DNA from: an uncultured Bacteroidales bacterium | GTDB taxonomy: Bacteria; Bacteroidota; Bacteroidia; Bacteroidales; Bacteroidaceae | Assembly (NCBI GenBank): GCA_902778625.1 | Contig: CACYYM010000012.1 | Location: forward strand, 23,582-87,581 | Length of the DNA: 64,000 nucleotides | Direction: 5' to 3' | Shown here: one piece after another, positions 44,577 through 53,553 of the stretch | Numbering within the stretch: position 1 is the stretch's first letter | Layout of the letters: each line of letters opens with the position of its first letter | Notes under the pieces: generated by a model | The model's input: only the letters and a program-made list of their open reading frames with translations | Databases searched by the model: none | Told to the model about the DNA's origin: nothing | Translations under genes and position numbers: made by a program

Positions 44577-45368
44577 ATGTCAAAAAGTATGGAAATTGAT
44601 GCTCGCATAGACGAATTACTTGGCAATCTGAAGCCCATCACGCTTGCAGAGATGAAGGAGATTCGCCTGATGAATCGCACGGACACCAAGTTCGTGACGA
44701 ACAAGGAAAACCTTGCCCGCCTGTTGGAACTAGCTCAGGGGAAGTACTACGCGCAATTCCATTGCGGCGCAAAGATTGCGAGCTACATGACAACCTACTG
44801 GGACACGGACGCATACCGCTTCTACCTGGAGCATCACAATGGTCGTGCTCCAAGGCAAAAGGTACGCGTCAGGACTTACATGGACAGCGACGACACCTTC
44901 CTCGAAGTCAAGACAAAGAACAATCATGGCCGCACAAAGAAGAAACGCGTGGCTGTACCAAGCCAAGAGATTACTGGCGAGAATGGCAACGAAGAGTTCC
45001 TGCAGGAGAAAGTGCATCTTGGTCTGGCGGATATACACCCAACGGTTCGCAACCAGTTCCACCGCATCACGCTCGTCAACTATGGCAAGACCGAACGCCT
45101 CACCATCGACTATGACGTGCATTTCCACAACTTCGAGACAGGCAAGGACGCGAACGTCGGACCTCTCGTCATCATCGAGCTCAAACGCGACGGCAATGTC
45201 TATAGTCCCGTCCTCGACATCCTTCGAGAGCTCCGCATCAAGCCAAGCGGTTTCAGCAAGTACTGCATCGGCTCCGTCATGACAAACAAAGGACTGAAGC
45301 AAAACCTGTTCAAGGCAAAACTCGTCAAGCTAAGCCGTCTGGCAGGACACAAGTTGCAAGTCGATTAA
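44577..45368 (+). CDS. VTC-domain (polyphosphate polymerase-like) protein
   Basis: A 263-residue cytoplasmic protein with a tunnel-fold VTC domain: NRTDTKFV at the start, basic RVRTY and VKTKNNHGRTKKKRV strands, IELKRDG, and the end motif SGFSKYCIG. In yeast, VTC domains make polyphosphate from ATP; prokaryotic members are mostly uncharacterised. It is the first gene of a five-gene cluster with a DUF4956 membrane protein, an outer-membrane barrel and carbohydrate-binding proteins. The start at 44577 is used, with 44589 as an alternative. Long in-frame extension upstream runs through the frr leader and is rejected. Confidence 0.85.
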   Translation: MSKSMEIDARIDELLGNLKPITLAEMKEIRLMNRTDTKFVTNKENLARLLELAQGKYYAQFHCGAKIASYMTTYWDTDAYRFYLEHHNGRAPRQKVRVRTYMDSDDTFLEVKTKNNHGRTKKKRVAVPSQEITGENGNEEFLQEKVHLGLADIHPTVRNQFHRITLVNYGKTERLTIDYDVHFHNFETGKDANVGPLVIIELKRDGNVYSPVLDILRELRIKPSGFSKYCIGSVMTNKGLKQNLFKAKLVKLSRLAGHKLQVD

Positions 45369-45399
45369 ACACAAAGAGAACTAAACAAACATCAATAAT

Positions 45400-46113
45400 A
45401 TGGATTTCCTTAATGACATTAACTATCAGCTGGGCAACGCGATAGGTCTGACATTGCTCGACCCCCAGCATTTCATTTCACTCGTGATGCGCTTCGTCGT
45501 CAACCTAATCGTTGTGACAATCATTGCGCGCTTCTTCTATTATCCTCGCAGCCTTCGCCGCGACTACATGTTCATCTTCATCCTCATGTCCTTGAGCATC
45601 TTCCTGCTCGTCAGCCTGATGGAAGGCGACGGCATGAACCTCGGTGCTGCGATGGGCTTGTTCGCCATCTTTGGCATCATGCGTTTCCGCACGGAAGCTG
45701 TGCCCATTCGTGAGATGACATACCTCTTTATGCTCATCGCCGTGAGCGTAGTGAATGCCCTGAGCCGTGCTGAATATCACCCGAAGGCAGACTATTGGGA
45801 CGGCTTCGGCTTGGTGACCATCGTCTTCGTCAACGTTGTCTTCGTCGGAATGGCTTGGCTTTATGAAAGCAGCAAGCTGGTCAGCTCAAGTTGCAGCAAG
45901 TATATCCTTTATGATAATGTTGCCCTTGTTGCTCCCGACAAGCGCGAAGAGCTGAAGGCCGACCTCGAGAAGCGAACGGGACTCAAGATAGACCGCATGG
46001 AAGTCGGCACCATCGACTTCCTCAAAGATGCCTGCATGATTCGCGTCTTCTACGATGAACCAGGCGATCGCGGCAGTAGCATCGAAGGAATGATTAAAAT
46101 GCCTCGCTCATGA
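45400..46113 (+). CDS. DUF4956 membrane protein
   Basis: A 237-residue protein with about four to five hydrophobic segments in residues 20-155 and a cytoplasmic C-terminal domain (about 165-237). FAIFGIMRFRTEAVPIREMTYLF is the conserved segment I associate with DUF4956. Pairing of DUF4956 with a VTC-domain gene is a known recurrent neighbourhood, function unknown. The spacing is 31 bp from the VTC gene, and it overlaps the next gene by 4 bp. Confidence 0.85.
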   Translation: MDFLNDINYQLGNAIGLTLLDPQHFISLVMRFVVNLIVVTIIARFFYYPRSLRRDYMFIFILMSLSIFLLVSLMEGDGMNLGAAMGLFAIFGIMRFRTEAVPIREMTYLFMLIAVSVVNALSRAEYHPKADYWDGFGLVTIVFVNVVFVGMAWLYESSKLVSSSCSKYILYDNVALVAPDKREELKADLEKRTGLKIDRMEVGTIDFLKDACMIRVFYDEPGDRGSSIEGMIKMPRS

Positions 46114-47003
46114 CACCACGTAAATACATACTTGCCTTTCTCCTGCTCTTTGCTCCGTGCTTCCTGCTTCTTGCTTCAGCACAAGATAGCAACGACGAAG
46201 TCGGCATGTGGACAGAACTGGGCATTGAGAAAGCCATTACGAAGAACTGGGATGTCGGGCTCGACATGGAGTATCGTGCACAGAACAAAGCACGCTTCTC
46301 TGTTGGACTTGGCACAAGCTACAAGGTTAACAAGTACCTCAAGTTTGGCGTCAACTACAACTTCCTTTACTCCGAGAAGAACAAATACAAGGAAAAGTAC
46401 GAAGGCGAAGAAGGCTCGGAGGAGTGGACGAGAGGCTACAACCTCATCGACAAATGGTATCCCCGTCATCGTTTCAGTGCGGAGGCCATCGGCAGCATCA
46501 AGTTCTGGAATTGGCTCAAGGTGTCGCTCAGGGAGCGTTACCAGCTGACGCATCGCAGGGCATGGACTGCAGAGAAGTTCGAACATAGAGAGAAATACCT
46601 GTCACACCTTGTTGACTGGGATGAAGATGGCAACGACATATACGAGATAGAGAAGACCGTTATCGACAGGACAGAGGCAAAGCCGTATCCTACGTTCACC
46701 GACCAGGTGCTGCGCTCGCGCCTCAAGTTCGAATATGACAAGAAGCGTTGTCCATTCTCGCCTTTCGTGTCGGCCGAGTTCCACAACAGCGTCACCAGGG
46801 GCGACCATATGCTTCTCCAGAAGATACGCACTGCAGCAGGTTGCTCCTATAAGTTCCGCAAGCACAATGAAATCTCGCTCTCTTATTTGATTACATTCGA
46901 CATGTACGACATCGAAGAGGACGAGGTCGAGAACACAAGAGAAACAGTGCGGCTCCACGACAGGCTGCATGCCATCAATCTCGGATACAAATACAGCTTC
47001 TAA
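46110..47003 (+). CDS. DUF2490-type outer-membrane beta-barrel protein
   Basis: A 297-residue protein with a signal peptide (1-24) and alternating strand patterns ending in LGYKYSF, as expected of an outer-membrane barrel. EVGMWTELGIEKAITKNW and RHRFSAEAIG fit the DUF2490 family. It overlaps the DUF4956 gene by 4 bp, which places a membrane protein and an outer-membrane barrel in one coupled unit. Confidence 0.8.
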   Translation: MTPRKYILAFLLLFAPCFLLLASAQDSNDEVGMWTELGIEKAITKNWDVGLDMEYRAQNKARFSVGLGTSYKVNKYLKFGVNYNFLYSEKNKYKEKYEGEEGSEEWTRGYNLIDKWYPRHRFSAEAIGSIKFWNWLKVSLRERYQLTHRRAWTAEKFEHREKYLSHLVDWDEDGNDIYEIEKTVIDRTEAKPYPTFTDQVLRSRLKFEYDKKRCPFSPFVSAEFHNSVTRGDHMLLQKIRTAAGCSYKFRKHNEISLSYLITFDMYDIEEDEVENTRETVRLHDRLHAINLGYKYSF

Positions 47004-47041
47004 CATCATCCACGCATAAACTTAACATTCAGAATAACATC

Positions 47042-47491
47042 ATGAAAGCTAAACTCTTTCTTGCAGCCATGCTGCTCTTTACCGGCTTCAATATGATGGC
47101 CGACGAGTATAATTATCTGACCATTACGTGCAATGGCACGGAGCGAACCATCTCTCTGCCCACCGTGCAGAGGATTTCCTTTGTCGACAGCTTTGTTGTG
47201 GTAACGACAACGGAGGGCACGCACAAATACCCTATCTCAATCGTAGACAAGATCTTCTTCACAGAGAATGCAACTGCAATTGAGGCTCTGCCTGAGCAAA
47301 CAGAAAACCTTACCTTCAAGAACGGCACGCTTGCAGTCAAAGGCGACGGGTTCCTGCGCATCTATAGCACGAACGGCGCCCTCGTTAACGTTGCCTACGT
47401 CAAGGAAGGTGCCAACGTCAGCCTCGACAACCTTCCTGCCGGTGTTTACATTGTTCGCATGGGCGATAAGACCATCAAAGTTAGGAAATAA
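47042..47491 (+). CDS. Small secreted protein with C-terminal sorting-like tail
   Basis: A 149-residue protein with a signal peptide (1-20), an N-terminal beta-rich part (NYLTITCNGTERTISL) and an end LDNLPAGVYIVRMGDKTIKVRK, similar to Bacteroidales surface-sorting domains. No function is assignable. The gene lies between the barrel gene and the carbohydrate-binding gene. Confidence 0.75.
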   Translation: MKAKLFLAAMLLFTGFNMMADEYNYLTITCNGTERTISLPTVQRISFVDSFVVVTTTEGTHKYPISIVDKIFFTENATAIEALPEQTENLTFKNGTLAVKGDGFLRIYSTNGALVNVAYVKEGANVSLDNLPAGVYIVRMGDKTIKVRK

Positions 47492-47496
47492 CGATT

Positions 47497-48816
47497 ATGA
47501 AAAATCTATCTATCACCATCCTTTTGCTCTTTGTTCCATGCATCCTACCCTTTATAAATGCGCAGGAACAGATTCGTATCTTTAAGGATGGCAGTAGCAC
47601 ACGCTTCACGAATCCGGAAATCCTGTTCTCCGAAGACGCCACCACTTTCGCCGTTGGTGACTCAACATATGCCTGTGCCGCGATTGACAGTATCACGGTG
47701 GTGCATACCGTTACCGTCACCTTCGACGGCGACCAGGCTTCTGTCGACCTCGGGCATGCTCCAAACGTCACATATACGACCGATGGCGCGCACGTCGACA
47801 TCCTCAGCACGAATGCGAAGAACGAACTGGAGTTTGTTCTGCAAGGACAGAGCACACATGGCTCGCTGACATACGAGGGTCCGCTTAAGTGCAAGTTCTA
47901 CCTCAACGGGCTCAACCTGAAGAGCGACCGTGGTGCGGCTATTGATATCCAGTGCGGCAAGCGCATCGACCTTATCCTGAATCCTGGCACCGTCAACGTT
48001 CTTGAAGACGCTGCAAACGGCGAGCAGAAGGCTGCCTTCTACTGCAAAGGACACCTTGAGGTGTCGGGCAGCGGCTCACTTACTGTTACAGGCAACACCA
48101 GGCACGGCATCGCCACAAAAGAATACTTGGAGATAAAGAAAAGCGCGGGCACCATTACTGTCAACAAGGCAGTGGCTGATGCCATGCACATCGGCCAGTA
48201 CTTCAAGATGAACGGTGGCAAGTTGAACCTCAGCGGCATGGGTACCGACGGCTTGCAAGTGGAGACAATGACGATTGTCAATGAGAACAACGACACAATT
48301 CCCAATCCCGACAAGGAAGACAACGGCATGATGTTCATTCGCGGAGGAGAGATTGATATTGCTGTCAGCGGGGATCGTGCCAAAGGCATAAAGGTGCCGG
48401 GCGACCTGACCATCAGCGGCTGCAAGATTGGCACCATTGTTTATAATGAATACGGTGGTTTCAAGACCGTCTCTGAATACGGGATTAAAGCCGATGCCGA
48501 CGGAAGCAGAGGTATTCAGGTGGACGGCAACATGTTGGTGAACCAAGACACGGGTACCACTGAGATAGCCATACAAGCCAATGGCAAAATATGCACTTAT
48601 GAAGAATGGGGATGGGACGACGAAGAAGGAGAATGGGGCATGGTTAAGCACACCTCACGGTGCATGGGCATCAAGGTGGACGGCAATCTGACCGTCAATG
48701 CCGGTGTGATTGTTTCATTGAACAAGGGTTCCGGGTCGTACGCCATTAGAGTATATGGGCAATATTCCAAAGACCCTGCCGCCATTGTTAAAGGTTCCGT
48801 CAAGACAGGTGAATAA
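47497..48816 (+). CDS. Secreted Cthe_2159-type carbohydrate-binding protein
   Basis: A 439-residue protein with a signal peptide (1-23). From about residue 85 it shows the repeated turns of a right-handed beta-helix, with SDRGAAIDIQCGKRIDLIL, STRHGIATKEYLEIKK-like and MHIGQYFKMNGGKLNLSG segments matching the Cthe_2159 carbohydrate-binding family (cellulose/pectate-like ligands in the founding member). It is the last gene of the cluster; a strong terminator follows. It probably binds a surface or exopolymer glycan. Confidence 0.8.
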   Translation: MKNLSITILLLFVPCILPFINAQEQIRIFKDGSSTRFTNPEILFSEDATTFAVGDSTYACAAIDSITVVHTVTVTFDGDQASVDLGHAPNVTYTTDGAHVDILSTNAKNELEFVLQGQSTHGSLTYEGPLKCKFYLNGLNLKSDRGAAIDIQCGKRIDLILNPGTVNVLEDAANGEQKAAFYCKGHLEVSGSGSLTVTGNTRHGIATKEYLEIKKSAGTITVNKAVADAMHIGQYFKMNGGKLNLSGMGTDGLQVETMTIVNENNDTIPNPDKEDNGMMFIRGGEIDIAVSGDRAKGIKVPGDLTISGCKIGTIVYNEYGGFKTVSEYGIKADADGSRGIQVDGNMLVNQDTGTTEIAIQANGKICTYEEWGWDDEEGEWGMVKHTSRCMGIKVDGNLTVNAGVIVSLNKGSGSYAIRVYGQYSKDPAAIVKGSVKTGE

Positions 48817-48835
48817 GTATTATACTCAATTATAA

Positions 48836-48886
48836 ACGAGGCGTCCGCTCTTGCCACACACAGCAGAACGGACGCCTCGTTTTTTC
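48836..48886 (+). terminator. Strong terminator of the VTC-DUF4956 cluster
   Basis: A 12-bp perfect stem (48836-48847 with 48869-48880, ACGAGGCGTCCG) followed by a run of T residues. Confidence 0.9.
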
Positions 48887-48899
48887 TTTTTGCTATAGG

Positions 48900-49808
48900 C
48901 TACAGGTCTTCCCCCGCTGAGCCGAAGCGCTTCACGTCTTCGATGACTTTGAGCAGGTACTGGCCGTACTGGTTCTTGAGCATCGGCTGAGCCAGTTGAC
49001 GCATGCGCTCTTCGTCGATCCAGCCTTTGCGGTAGGCGATTCCCTCGAGGCAGCCGACCTTGAGCCCTTGTCGCTTCTCGAGTACTTCAATGTAGGTGGA
49101 CGCCTCGGAGAGGGAGTCGAAGGTGCCTGTGTCGAGCCAGGCGAAGCCTCTGCCGAGCGTTTGCACCTTCAACTCACCGTCTTCCAGGAACTTCTGGTTG
49201 ACGGTAGTTATTTCGTACTCGCCCCGGGCGCTGGGCTTGATGTTCTTCGCCACCTCGACGACCTTGTTGGGATAGAAGTATAGGCCGACGACGGCATAGT
49301 TGCTCTTTGGGTTGGCGGGTTTTTCCTCGATGGAGAGGCAGTTGCCCTGACGGTCGAACTCAGCTACGCCATAGCGCTCGGGGTCGTTCACCCAATAGCC
49401 GAAAACGGTTGCTTTCTGCTCTTCCTCGGCAGTCCTCACAGCTTCGCTAAGCATTGTGCTGAAGCCGTTGCCCTGGAAGATGTTGTCGCCCAGCACGAGG
49501 CAAGCGCAGTCGTCGCCGATGAAGTCTGCGCCGATGGTGAAAGCCTGTGCCAGGCCGTCGGGCGAAGGCTGTTCGGCATACGTGAAGCGTACGCCGTAGT
49601 CGCTGCCGTCGCCAAGCAGACGCTTGAATCCGGGCAGGTCGAAGGGCGTGGATATGATGAGGATATCGCGAATGCCAGCCTGCATGAGCACGCTGATGGG
49701 ATAGTAAATCATCGGTTTGTCGTAGATAGGCATGAGTTGCTTGCTGATGCCTTTCGTGATGGGGTAAAGCCGGGTGCCTGAGCCACCGGCCAGAACAATT
49801 CCTTTCAT
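48900..49808 (-). CDS. rfbA: Glucose-1-phosphate thymidylyltransferase
   Basis: A 302-residue nucleotidyltransferase with GGSGTRLYP (8-16) and the sugar-site residues in [18 protein letters not shown], and the family length. It makes dTDP-glucose, the first step towards dTDP-L-rhamnose. The other rfb genes are not adjacent, so this is an isolated copy. Confidence 0.95.
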   Translation of the reverse strand: MKGIVLAGGSGTRLYPITKGISKQLMPIYDKPMIYYPISVLMQAGIRDILIISTPFDLPGFKRLLGDGSDYGVRFTYAEQPSPDGLAQAFTIGADFIGDDCACLVLGDNIFQGNGFSTMLSEAVRTAEEEQKATVFGYWVNDPERYGVAEFDRQGNCLSIEEKPANPKSNYAVVGLYFYPNKVVEVAKNIKPSARGEYEITTVNQKFLEDGELKVQTLGRGFAWLDTGTFDSLSEASTYIEVLEKRQGLKVGCLEGIAYRKGWIDEERMRQLAQPMLKNQYGQYLLKVIEDVKRFGSAGEDL

Positions 49809-49826
49809 GGTTATTTGGTTTTCTTT

Positions 49827-50135
49827 TCAGTTAGTTTCGTAATCCAGGCAGGTGCGGAGGCAGGTATAGGGCCGCACTTTGCTGTCTGCCACAGCGACGT
49901 GCTCGGGATGTACTGCATAAGCCCGTAGTGCAGCCTCGTCGGTGAAGGTGCTGTCGAGCATCACATCGGCATTCGACGTCTCGAGTCGTCCGTCGACGTT
50001 CACCCTGATGTCGAGCAGTCCTGGTATGCGTCCGGCAAGCCCTTCCAGGCCAGCCTTGATGTCCTTCTTCACGTTTTCCTTCTCTTCTGCAGTGAGGTCT
50101 TCCCTCAGCCGCCACAGTATGATATGTTTGACCAT
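49827..50135 (-). CDS. Dabb (stress-responsive A/B barrel) family protein
   Basis: A 102-residue protein starting MVKHIILWRL with DVMLDSTFTDEAALRAYAVH and HPEHVAVADSKVRP, typical of the dimeric Dabb fold. The substrate is unknown. The ATG at 50135 is chosen because the longer form would begin upstream of the perfect -7 box at 50165. It lies 18 bp upstream of rfbA. Confidence 0.85.
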   Translation of the reverse strand: MVKHIILWRLREDLTAEEKENVKKDIKAGLEGLAGRIPGLLDIRVNVDGRLETSNADVMLDSTFTDEAALRAYAVHPEHVAVADSKVRPYTCLRTCLDYETN

Positions 50136-50164
50136 GTTATATATAAATAATGTATAGCAGAGGA

Positions 50165-50194
50165 CAAAGATACGAATAATAATCCGAAATTCAA
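50165..50194 (-). promoter_or_regulatory. Perfect TTG-N19-TATCTTTG promoter for the Dabb-rfbA unit
   Basis: CAAAGATA (50165-50172) and CAA (50192-50194) on the plus strand are separated by 19 bp. The -33 triplet lies in four ATTCAAA-type heptamers (50189-50216). Confidence 0.8.
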
Positions 50195-50285
50195 AATCCA
50201 ATATTCAAAATTCGATGTTTTGTCCTGATTTTTTCTCATTTTCGGGACACGAAATGAGTAAAAAACGAACGTGCTGATTTTCAAT

Positions 50286-50388
50286 GCCCTCAGCGGCGTT
50301 TTAATTTCCGCGTGCGGAAATGGCAATCCCCGCGTGCGGCGTTGGCAATTTCCGCGTGCGGCGTTTGAGGTTTCCGCACGCGGCGTTT
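50286..50388. repeat. 22-bp repeat array, family A, four to five units
   Basis: CCGCGTGCGG cores recur at 22-bp steps and end abutting the porin stop codon. Confidence 0.85.
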
Positions 50389-51737
50389 TATTGCCTGCGA
50401 TGTCGGGTGGAGAAAATTGTCGTGTTTAAGTCGAAGCTCAGCCAGCCCCAGCTCTGGAAAGTGCTTGCGTCCTCGCCCTTGAAGAGCTGCAACGTTTCAG
50501 AAGCCAGCATCATGCTCAGACCGCCGCGCAACGTGACGAACTGCCACGGACGATAGCTTGCCTCCAGGTCTATCTCTCCGCCCAGGTTCTGTGCAAAGCG
50601 ATACTTGCCGTTGTACCTGCGCATGATGGCTATCTTTTCGGGGTCAACGAGTTCCTCGATCGGGTCTTTGAGGAAGTTATTGATGGGGCGGCCTGTGGCA
50701 AACCAGTGGAAAGCCATCTTCATGTCGAACTTCGGGCAAGGTTTGAACAAGGCTTTTATGTTGAGGTCGTTGATGCCGTAGAGTGGCAGGACGCCGTAGC
50801 CGAAGTAGTCCATCGCGCCGAGGAACTCGTGGTAGGAGCCGTAGAGAGGATTGAAGGTGCGGTTCGTGCCCGGCATTCCATCGCCGCCGCTGTAGTAGTC
50901 GTCGCCGACGGATACTCTCCACTTCGGCGAGAACTGCATACCGGCGTTGCCGCTCAACATGAAGGCCCGCACGTCGTCGTTCCATCTGTCGCTGCCCACC
51001 TGGTAATACATCGAGGCGTCGAAGAAGAACTGGCGCTTCTCGTAATTCATGTAAGTGCCGAACGTCTGCATGTAGTTAATGCCTCTGCCCTTAGCGTCGC
51101 TCACGCCCTGATTGGAGAAGACGCCGCTGATGTGGAAGGGCGCCTCGTCGGCACCGAAACGATACCACAGCGTCTGCATGTTCTTGTAGAGCTTCTTTCC
51201 ACGCGTATTCATGCCGTAGAGGACATCGTCCACCATGTCGCCCGTCTGGTTGAAGCTGGCGATGGCATGCACTGTATGCAGCTCGTTGCCCCACCCCAGG
51301 CGGATTGCGTCGTGAGCACGGCCAGTGACGTCCCAATCGTGCTTGCCGAAGAGCCGCTCGTCGTCGTAGATGAGTTCTTGCCGTCCGAGCTGTGCGAAGA
51401 AGCCTTTGCCGAAGGTCATCTTTGCCCAAGCCTCGTGGAGTGCTATCTTGCTCGACGAATTCTTCTGTCCGCTGTTGAACCAAGTCCCCGAGTGTTGAGC
51501 GGCAATCCTCATGCTGATGTTATTGCGCTCCCAGCCAAAGCCGAGTCGCACACGGTCGTTCACCAAAAGCTTGTAGGGCGTAGTGCCGTCTCTCAACGTG
51601 CCAAGCCCCGTACGGAACTCGCCAAGCGAACTGACTTGCGCGTCAACGGAAAAGTCGCCGTAGTCGGGAGCTGCAGTTTCCTGAGCGGCAACTGTCATTG
51701 CAAAGATGGTAGCCCATAAAGTCCAATTCCTTCTCAT
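50388..51737 (-). CDS. Alginate-export-type outer-membrane porin
   Basis: A 449-residue protein with a signal peptide (1-18). The rest has the periodic aromatic pattern of a large beta-barrel (WFNSGQKNSSSKIALHEAWAKM, GRQELIYDDERLFGKHDW), matching the alginate_exp family. In Bacteroidales such porins often lie after cytochrome c assembly genes, as here. The role may be anion or nitrite/nitrate entry, but this is inferred. Its final bases fall at the edge of a 22-bp repeat array. Confidence 0.85.
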   Translation of the reverse strand: MRRNWTLWATIFAMTVAAQETAAPDYGDFSVDAQVSSLGEFRTGLGTLRDGTTPYKLLVNDRVRLGFGWERNNISMRIAAQHSGTWFNSGQKNSSSKIALHEAWAKMTFGKGFFAQLGRQELIYDDERLFGKHDWDVTGRAHDAIRLGWGNELHTVHAIASFNQTGDMVDDVLYGMNTRGKKLYKNMQTLWYRFGADEAPFHISGVFSNQGVSDAKGRGINYMQTFGTYMNYEKRQFFFDASMYYQVGSDRWNDDVRAFMLSGNAGMQFSPKWRVSVGDDYYSGGDGMPGTNRTFNPLYGSYHEFLGAMDYFGYGVLPLYGINDLNIKALFKPCPKFDMKMAFHWFATGRPINNFLKDPIEELVDPEKIAIMRRYNGKYRFAQNLGGEIDLEASYRPWQFVTLRGGLSMMLASETLQLFKGEDASTFQSWGWLSFDLNTTIFSTRHRRQ

Positions 51738-51787
51738 ATTGTCTGTTCTTCCTAATTCTTCTTTCTTATATTCTTAATTTCGTAATT

Positions 51788-52558
51788 TCAATATGTGTGT
51801 GCGCTGACGCCTTGTGCCGAAGGCAGATAGTTGATGCCCCACCAGCACATCTGCAGGCATAAGAAGCAAAGTATCTGCCAGAGGAGAGCCGGACGAACAC
51901 TCGCCGGACGGCATCTGCGCCAATGCAGGTAGATGAGATAGCAGAGCCACGTTGCGGCAGCCCACGTCTCCTTCGGGTCCCAAGACCAGTACGTGCCCCA
52001 TGCTTCCTTTGCCCACAAGGCGCCGAAGAGCATTCCGACGGTGATGAACGACAGGCCGACACGCGTCAGGTTGTCTATGGCACTCAGGTCTCTCTCCTTT
52101 CGGCAGAGCTGCCACACGGACATCAAGGCGGCGACACCCGTCGTGGCATACGCAAACATATAGATAATAACGTGAGGTGCGAACCAGGGGCTCTGCAAAG
52201 CCGGCATCATCACCTTGTCGTGTATCTCTGGTCGCAGCAGGTTTATGCAGATGAAGACTGTGCTGAGCATCGTGCTGAACAGCAGAATCCAGCGATAGCG
52301 CCAGCGGATGTAGGTAATCAGGCCAACCAAAGGCAGGAAGAAGGAATACCAGAGACGCGTCTCGCCCATGGTGCGCAAAGGCGGTCGCTCAAGAGAATGC
52401 CACATCAGGGCAATGTACGTCCCAAAGACAAGCAAGCCACAAACGGTCAGCAGCGAGGCAAGCCTCTGCCTGCCGCCTCGCAGGGAAAGCACCGCACCAG
52501 CCGCCCAAAACATCAGGGCAAGCAGAGCAAAGAGCCATAGGTCATTCCAATTTACCAT
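51788..52558 (-). CDS. CcsA/ResC-like cytochrome c assembly protein
   Basis: A 256-residue membrane protein with about eight segments. The haem-handling motif WGTYWSWDPKETW is intact, with conserved His residues in flanking loops. With the ResB-like protein it forms system II haem delivery to apocytochrome c. The gene lies 8 bp after the ResB gene. Confidence 0.93.
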   Translation of the reverse strand: MVNWNDLWLFALLALMFWAAGAVLSLRGGRQRLASLLTVCGLLVFGTYIALMWHSLERPPLRTMGETRLWYSFFLPLVGLITYIRWRYRWILLFSTMLSTVFICINLLRPEIHDKVMMPALQSPWFAPHVIIYMFAYATTGVAALMSVWQLCRKERDLSAIDNLTRVGLSFITVGMLFGALWAKEAWGTYWSWDPKETWAAATWLCYLIYLHWRRCRPASVRPALLWQILCFLCLQMCWWGINYLPSAQGVSAHTY

Positions 52559-52566
52559 TTGACGAT

Positions 52567-53451
52567 TTACGATTTACAATTTGTTTGCTTGCGAGTAACG
52601 AACAGGCTCAGGGCACCTGCCAACATCATGAAGATGCCAAGGTAAACGAGCGGCAGCCACGGGTCGCGCACCAGTTCGAAGACGCTGATGTCGCTGTCCT
52701 TGCCACGTGCCTCGTCGTAGCTGAATTGGTATATCTTCCAGCCACGAACGCTCAGAGGCTTGTTGACGCGAATCGTGTCGCGAACGGTGATGCCACGCTT
52801 CGTATAGACTGTCACATCGGACGCAAAGCTGAGTCTCGGCTCTTCCTCAATGAAAAAGTCATGCAGCTCGATGGCTATCGGCAGTTGATGCACTCTGCGT
52901 TTGGCGTCCACGGCTCGCCATTCGGTCTTTCCCTCTTGCACAGTCATCTGCAAGCGCTGCATGTCGGCATTGCCAAGCGTGCCGGCTACAAGGGCAAGGA
53001 ACAGGCCGAGGTGATTCAGCAGGAAGAAAACATTGTGCCACGAAGCTCGAAGCCTCGTCATGCACACCATGCCGACCAGTATCGTGAGCCACAGATACGA
53101 CAGGACAAACGGCCAGAAACTGAGCATATTGGTAATGCCGATGGGTTCCGTAGCAGGGTGTCCCGCCGGTGCCTGCCTTGTGACACCCATCAAGACGGTC
53201 AGCATGGCACACGCCATCATTGCCGGAATGCCAGCCTGCAGCGTTGTCATCCAGTGGAAAAGGCGTACCTTCTTACGCAACAGGTGCATCGCAAAGATGC
53301 CGAGCAGCAGTCCGATCAGCACAACGAGGTTGACCGGCCAAGCCATCGCGTCCCATCGGACAGGCCCGGTCGCCAGTTGAAGCACAAAGCCCGCGACAAT
53401 CAAAGTGCCACAGGCGATGCTGCCCTCTGTCATTCCCCACGTTTTGCGCAT
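52567..53451 (-). CDS. ResB-like cytochrome c biogenesis protein
   Basis: A 294-residue membrane protein with N-terminal helices, a periplasmic region (about 170-260; GWKIYQFSYDEARGKDSD) and a C-terminal helix (LVYLGIFMMLAGALSLF), as in ResB/CcsB. It is transcribed with CcsA. In many relatives the nrfHA nitrite reductase genes precede it; none is present here, since xth is divergent. Confidence 0.88.
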   Translation of the reverse strand: MRKTWGMTEGSIACGTLIVAGFVLQLATGPVRWDAMAWPVNLVVLIGLLLGIFAMHLLRKKVRLFHWMTTLQAGIPAMMACAMLTVLMGVTRQAPAGHPATEPIGITNMLSFWPFVLSYLWLTILVGMVCMTRLRASWHNVFFLLNHLGLFLALVAGTLGNADMQRLQMTVQEGKTEWRAVDAKRRVHQLPIAIELHDFFIEEEPRLSFASDVTVYTKRGITVRDTIRVNKPLSVRGWKIYQFSYDEARGKDSDISVFELVRDPWLPLVYLGIFMMLAGALSLFVTRKQTNCKS

Positions 53452-53470
53452 TCTCGTTCAATAGTTTGTG

Positions 53471-53530
53471 CAAAGGTACAAAAAAGTTCATAGTTCATAG
53501 TTCATAGTTCGCAGTTTTTTTGTAACTTTG
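53471..53530. promoter_or_regulatory. Divergent promoter pair with heptamer tract between the -7 boxes
   Basis: CAAAGGTA (53471-53478) is the minus-strand -7 box for the ResB gene; TAACTTTG (53523-53530) is for xth. Four heptamers (TTCATAG x3, TTCGCAG; 53487-53514) lie between, as in the 16760-16819 region. Confidence 0.65.
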
Positions 53531-53553
53531 TGCAAAATAATGCACTCAACACT

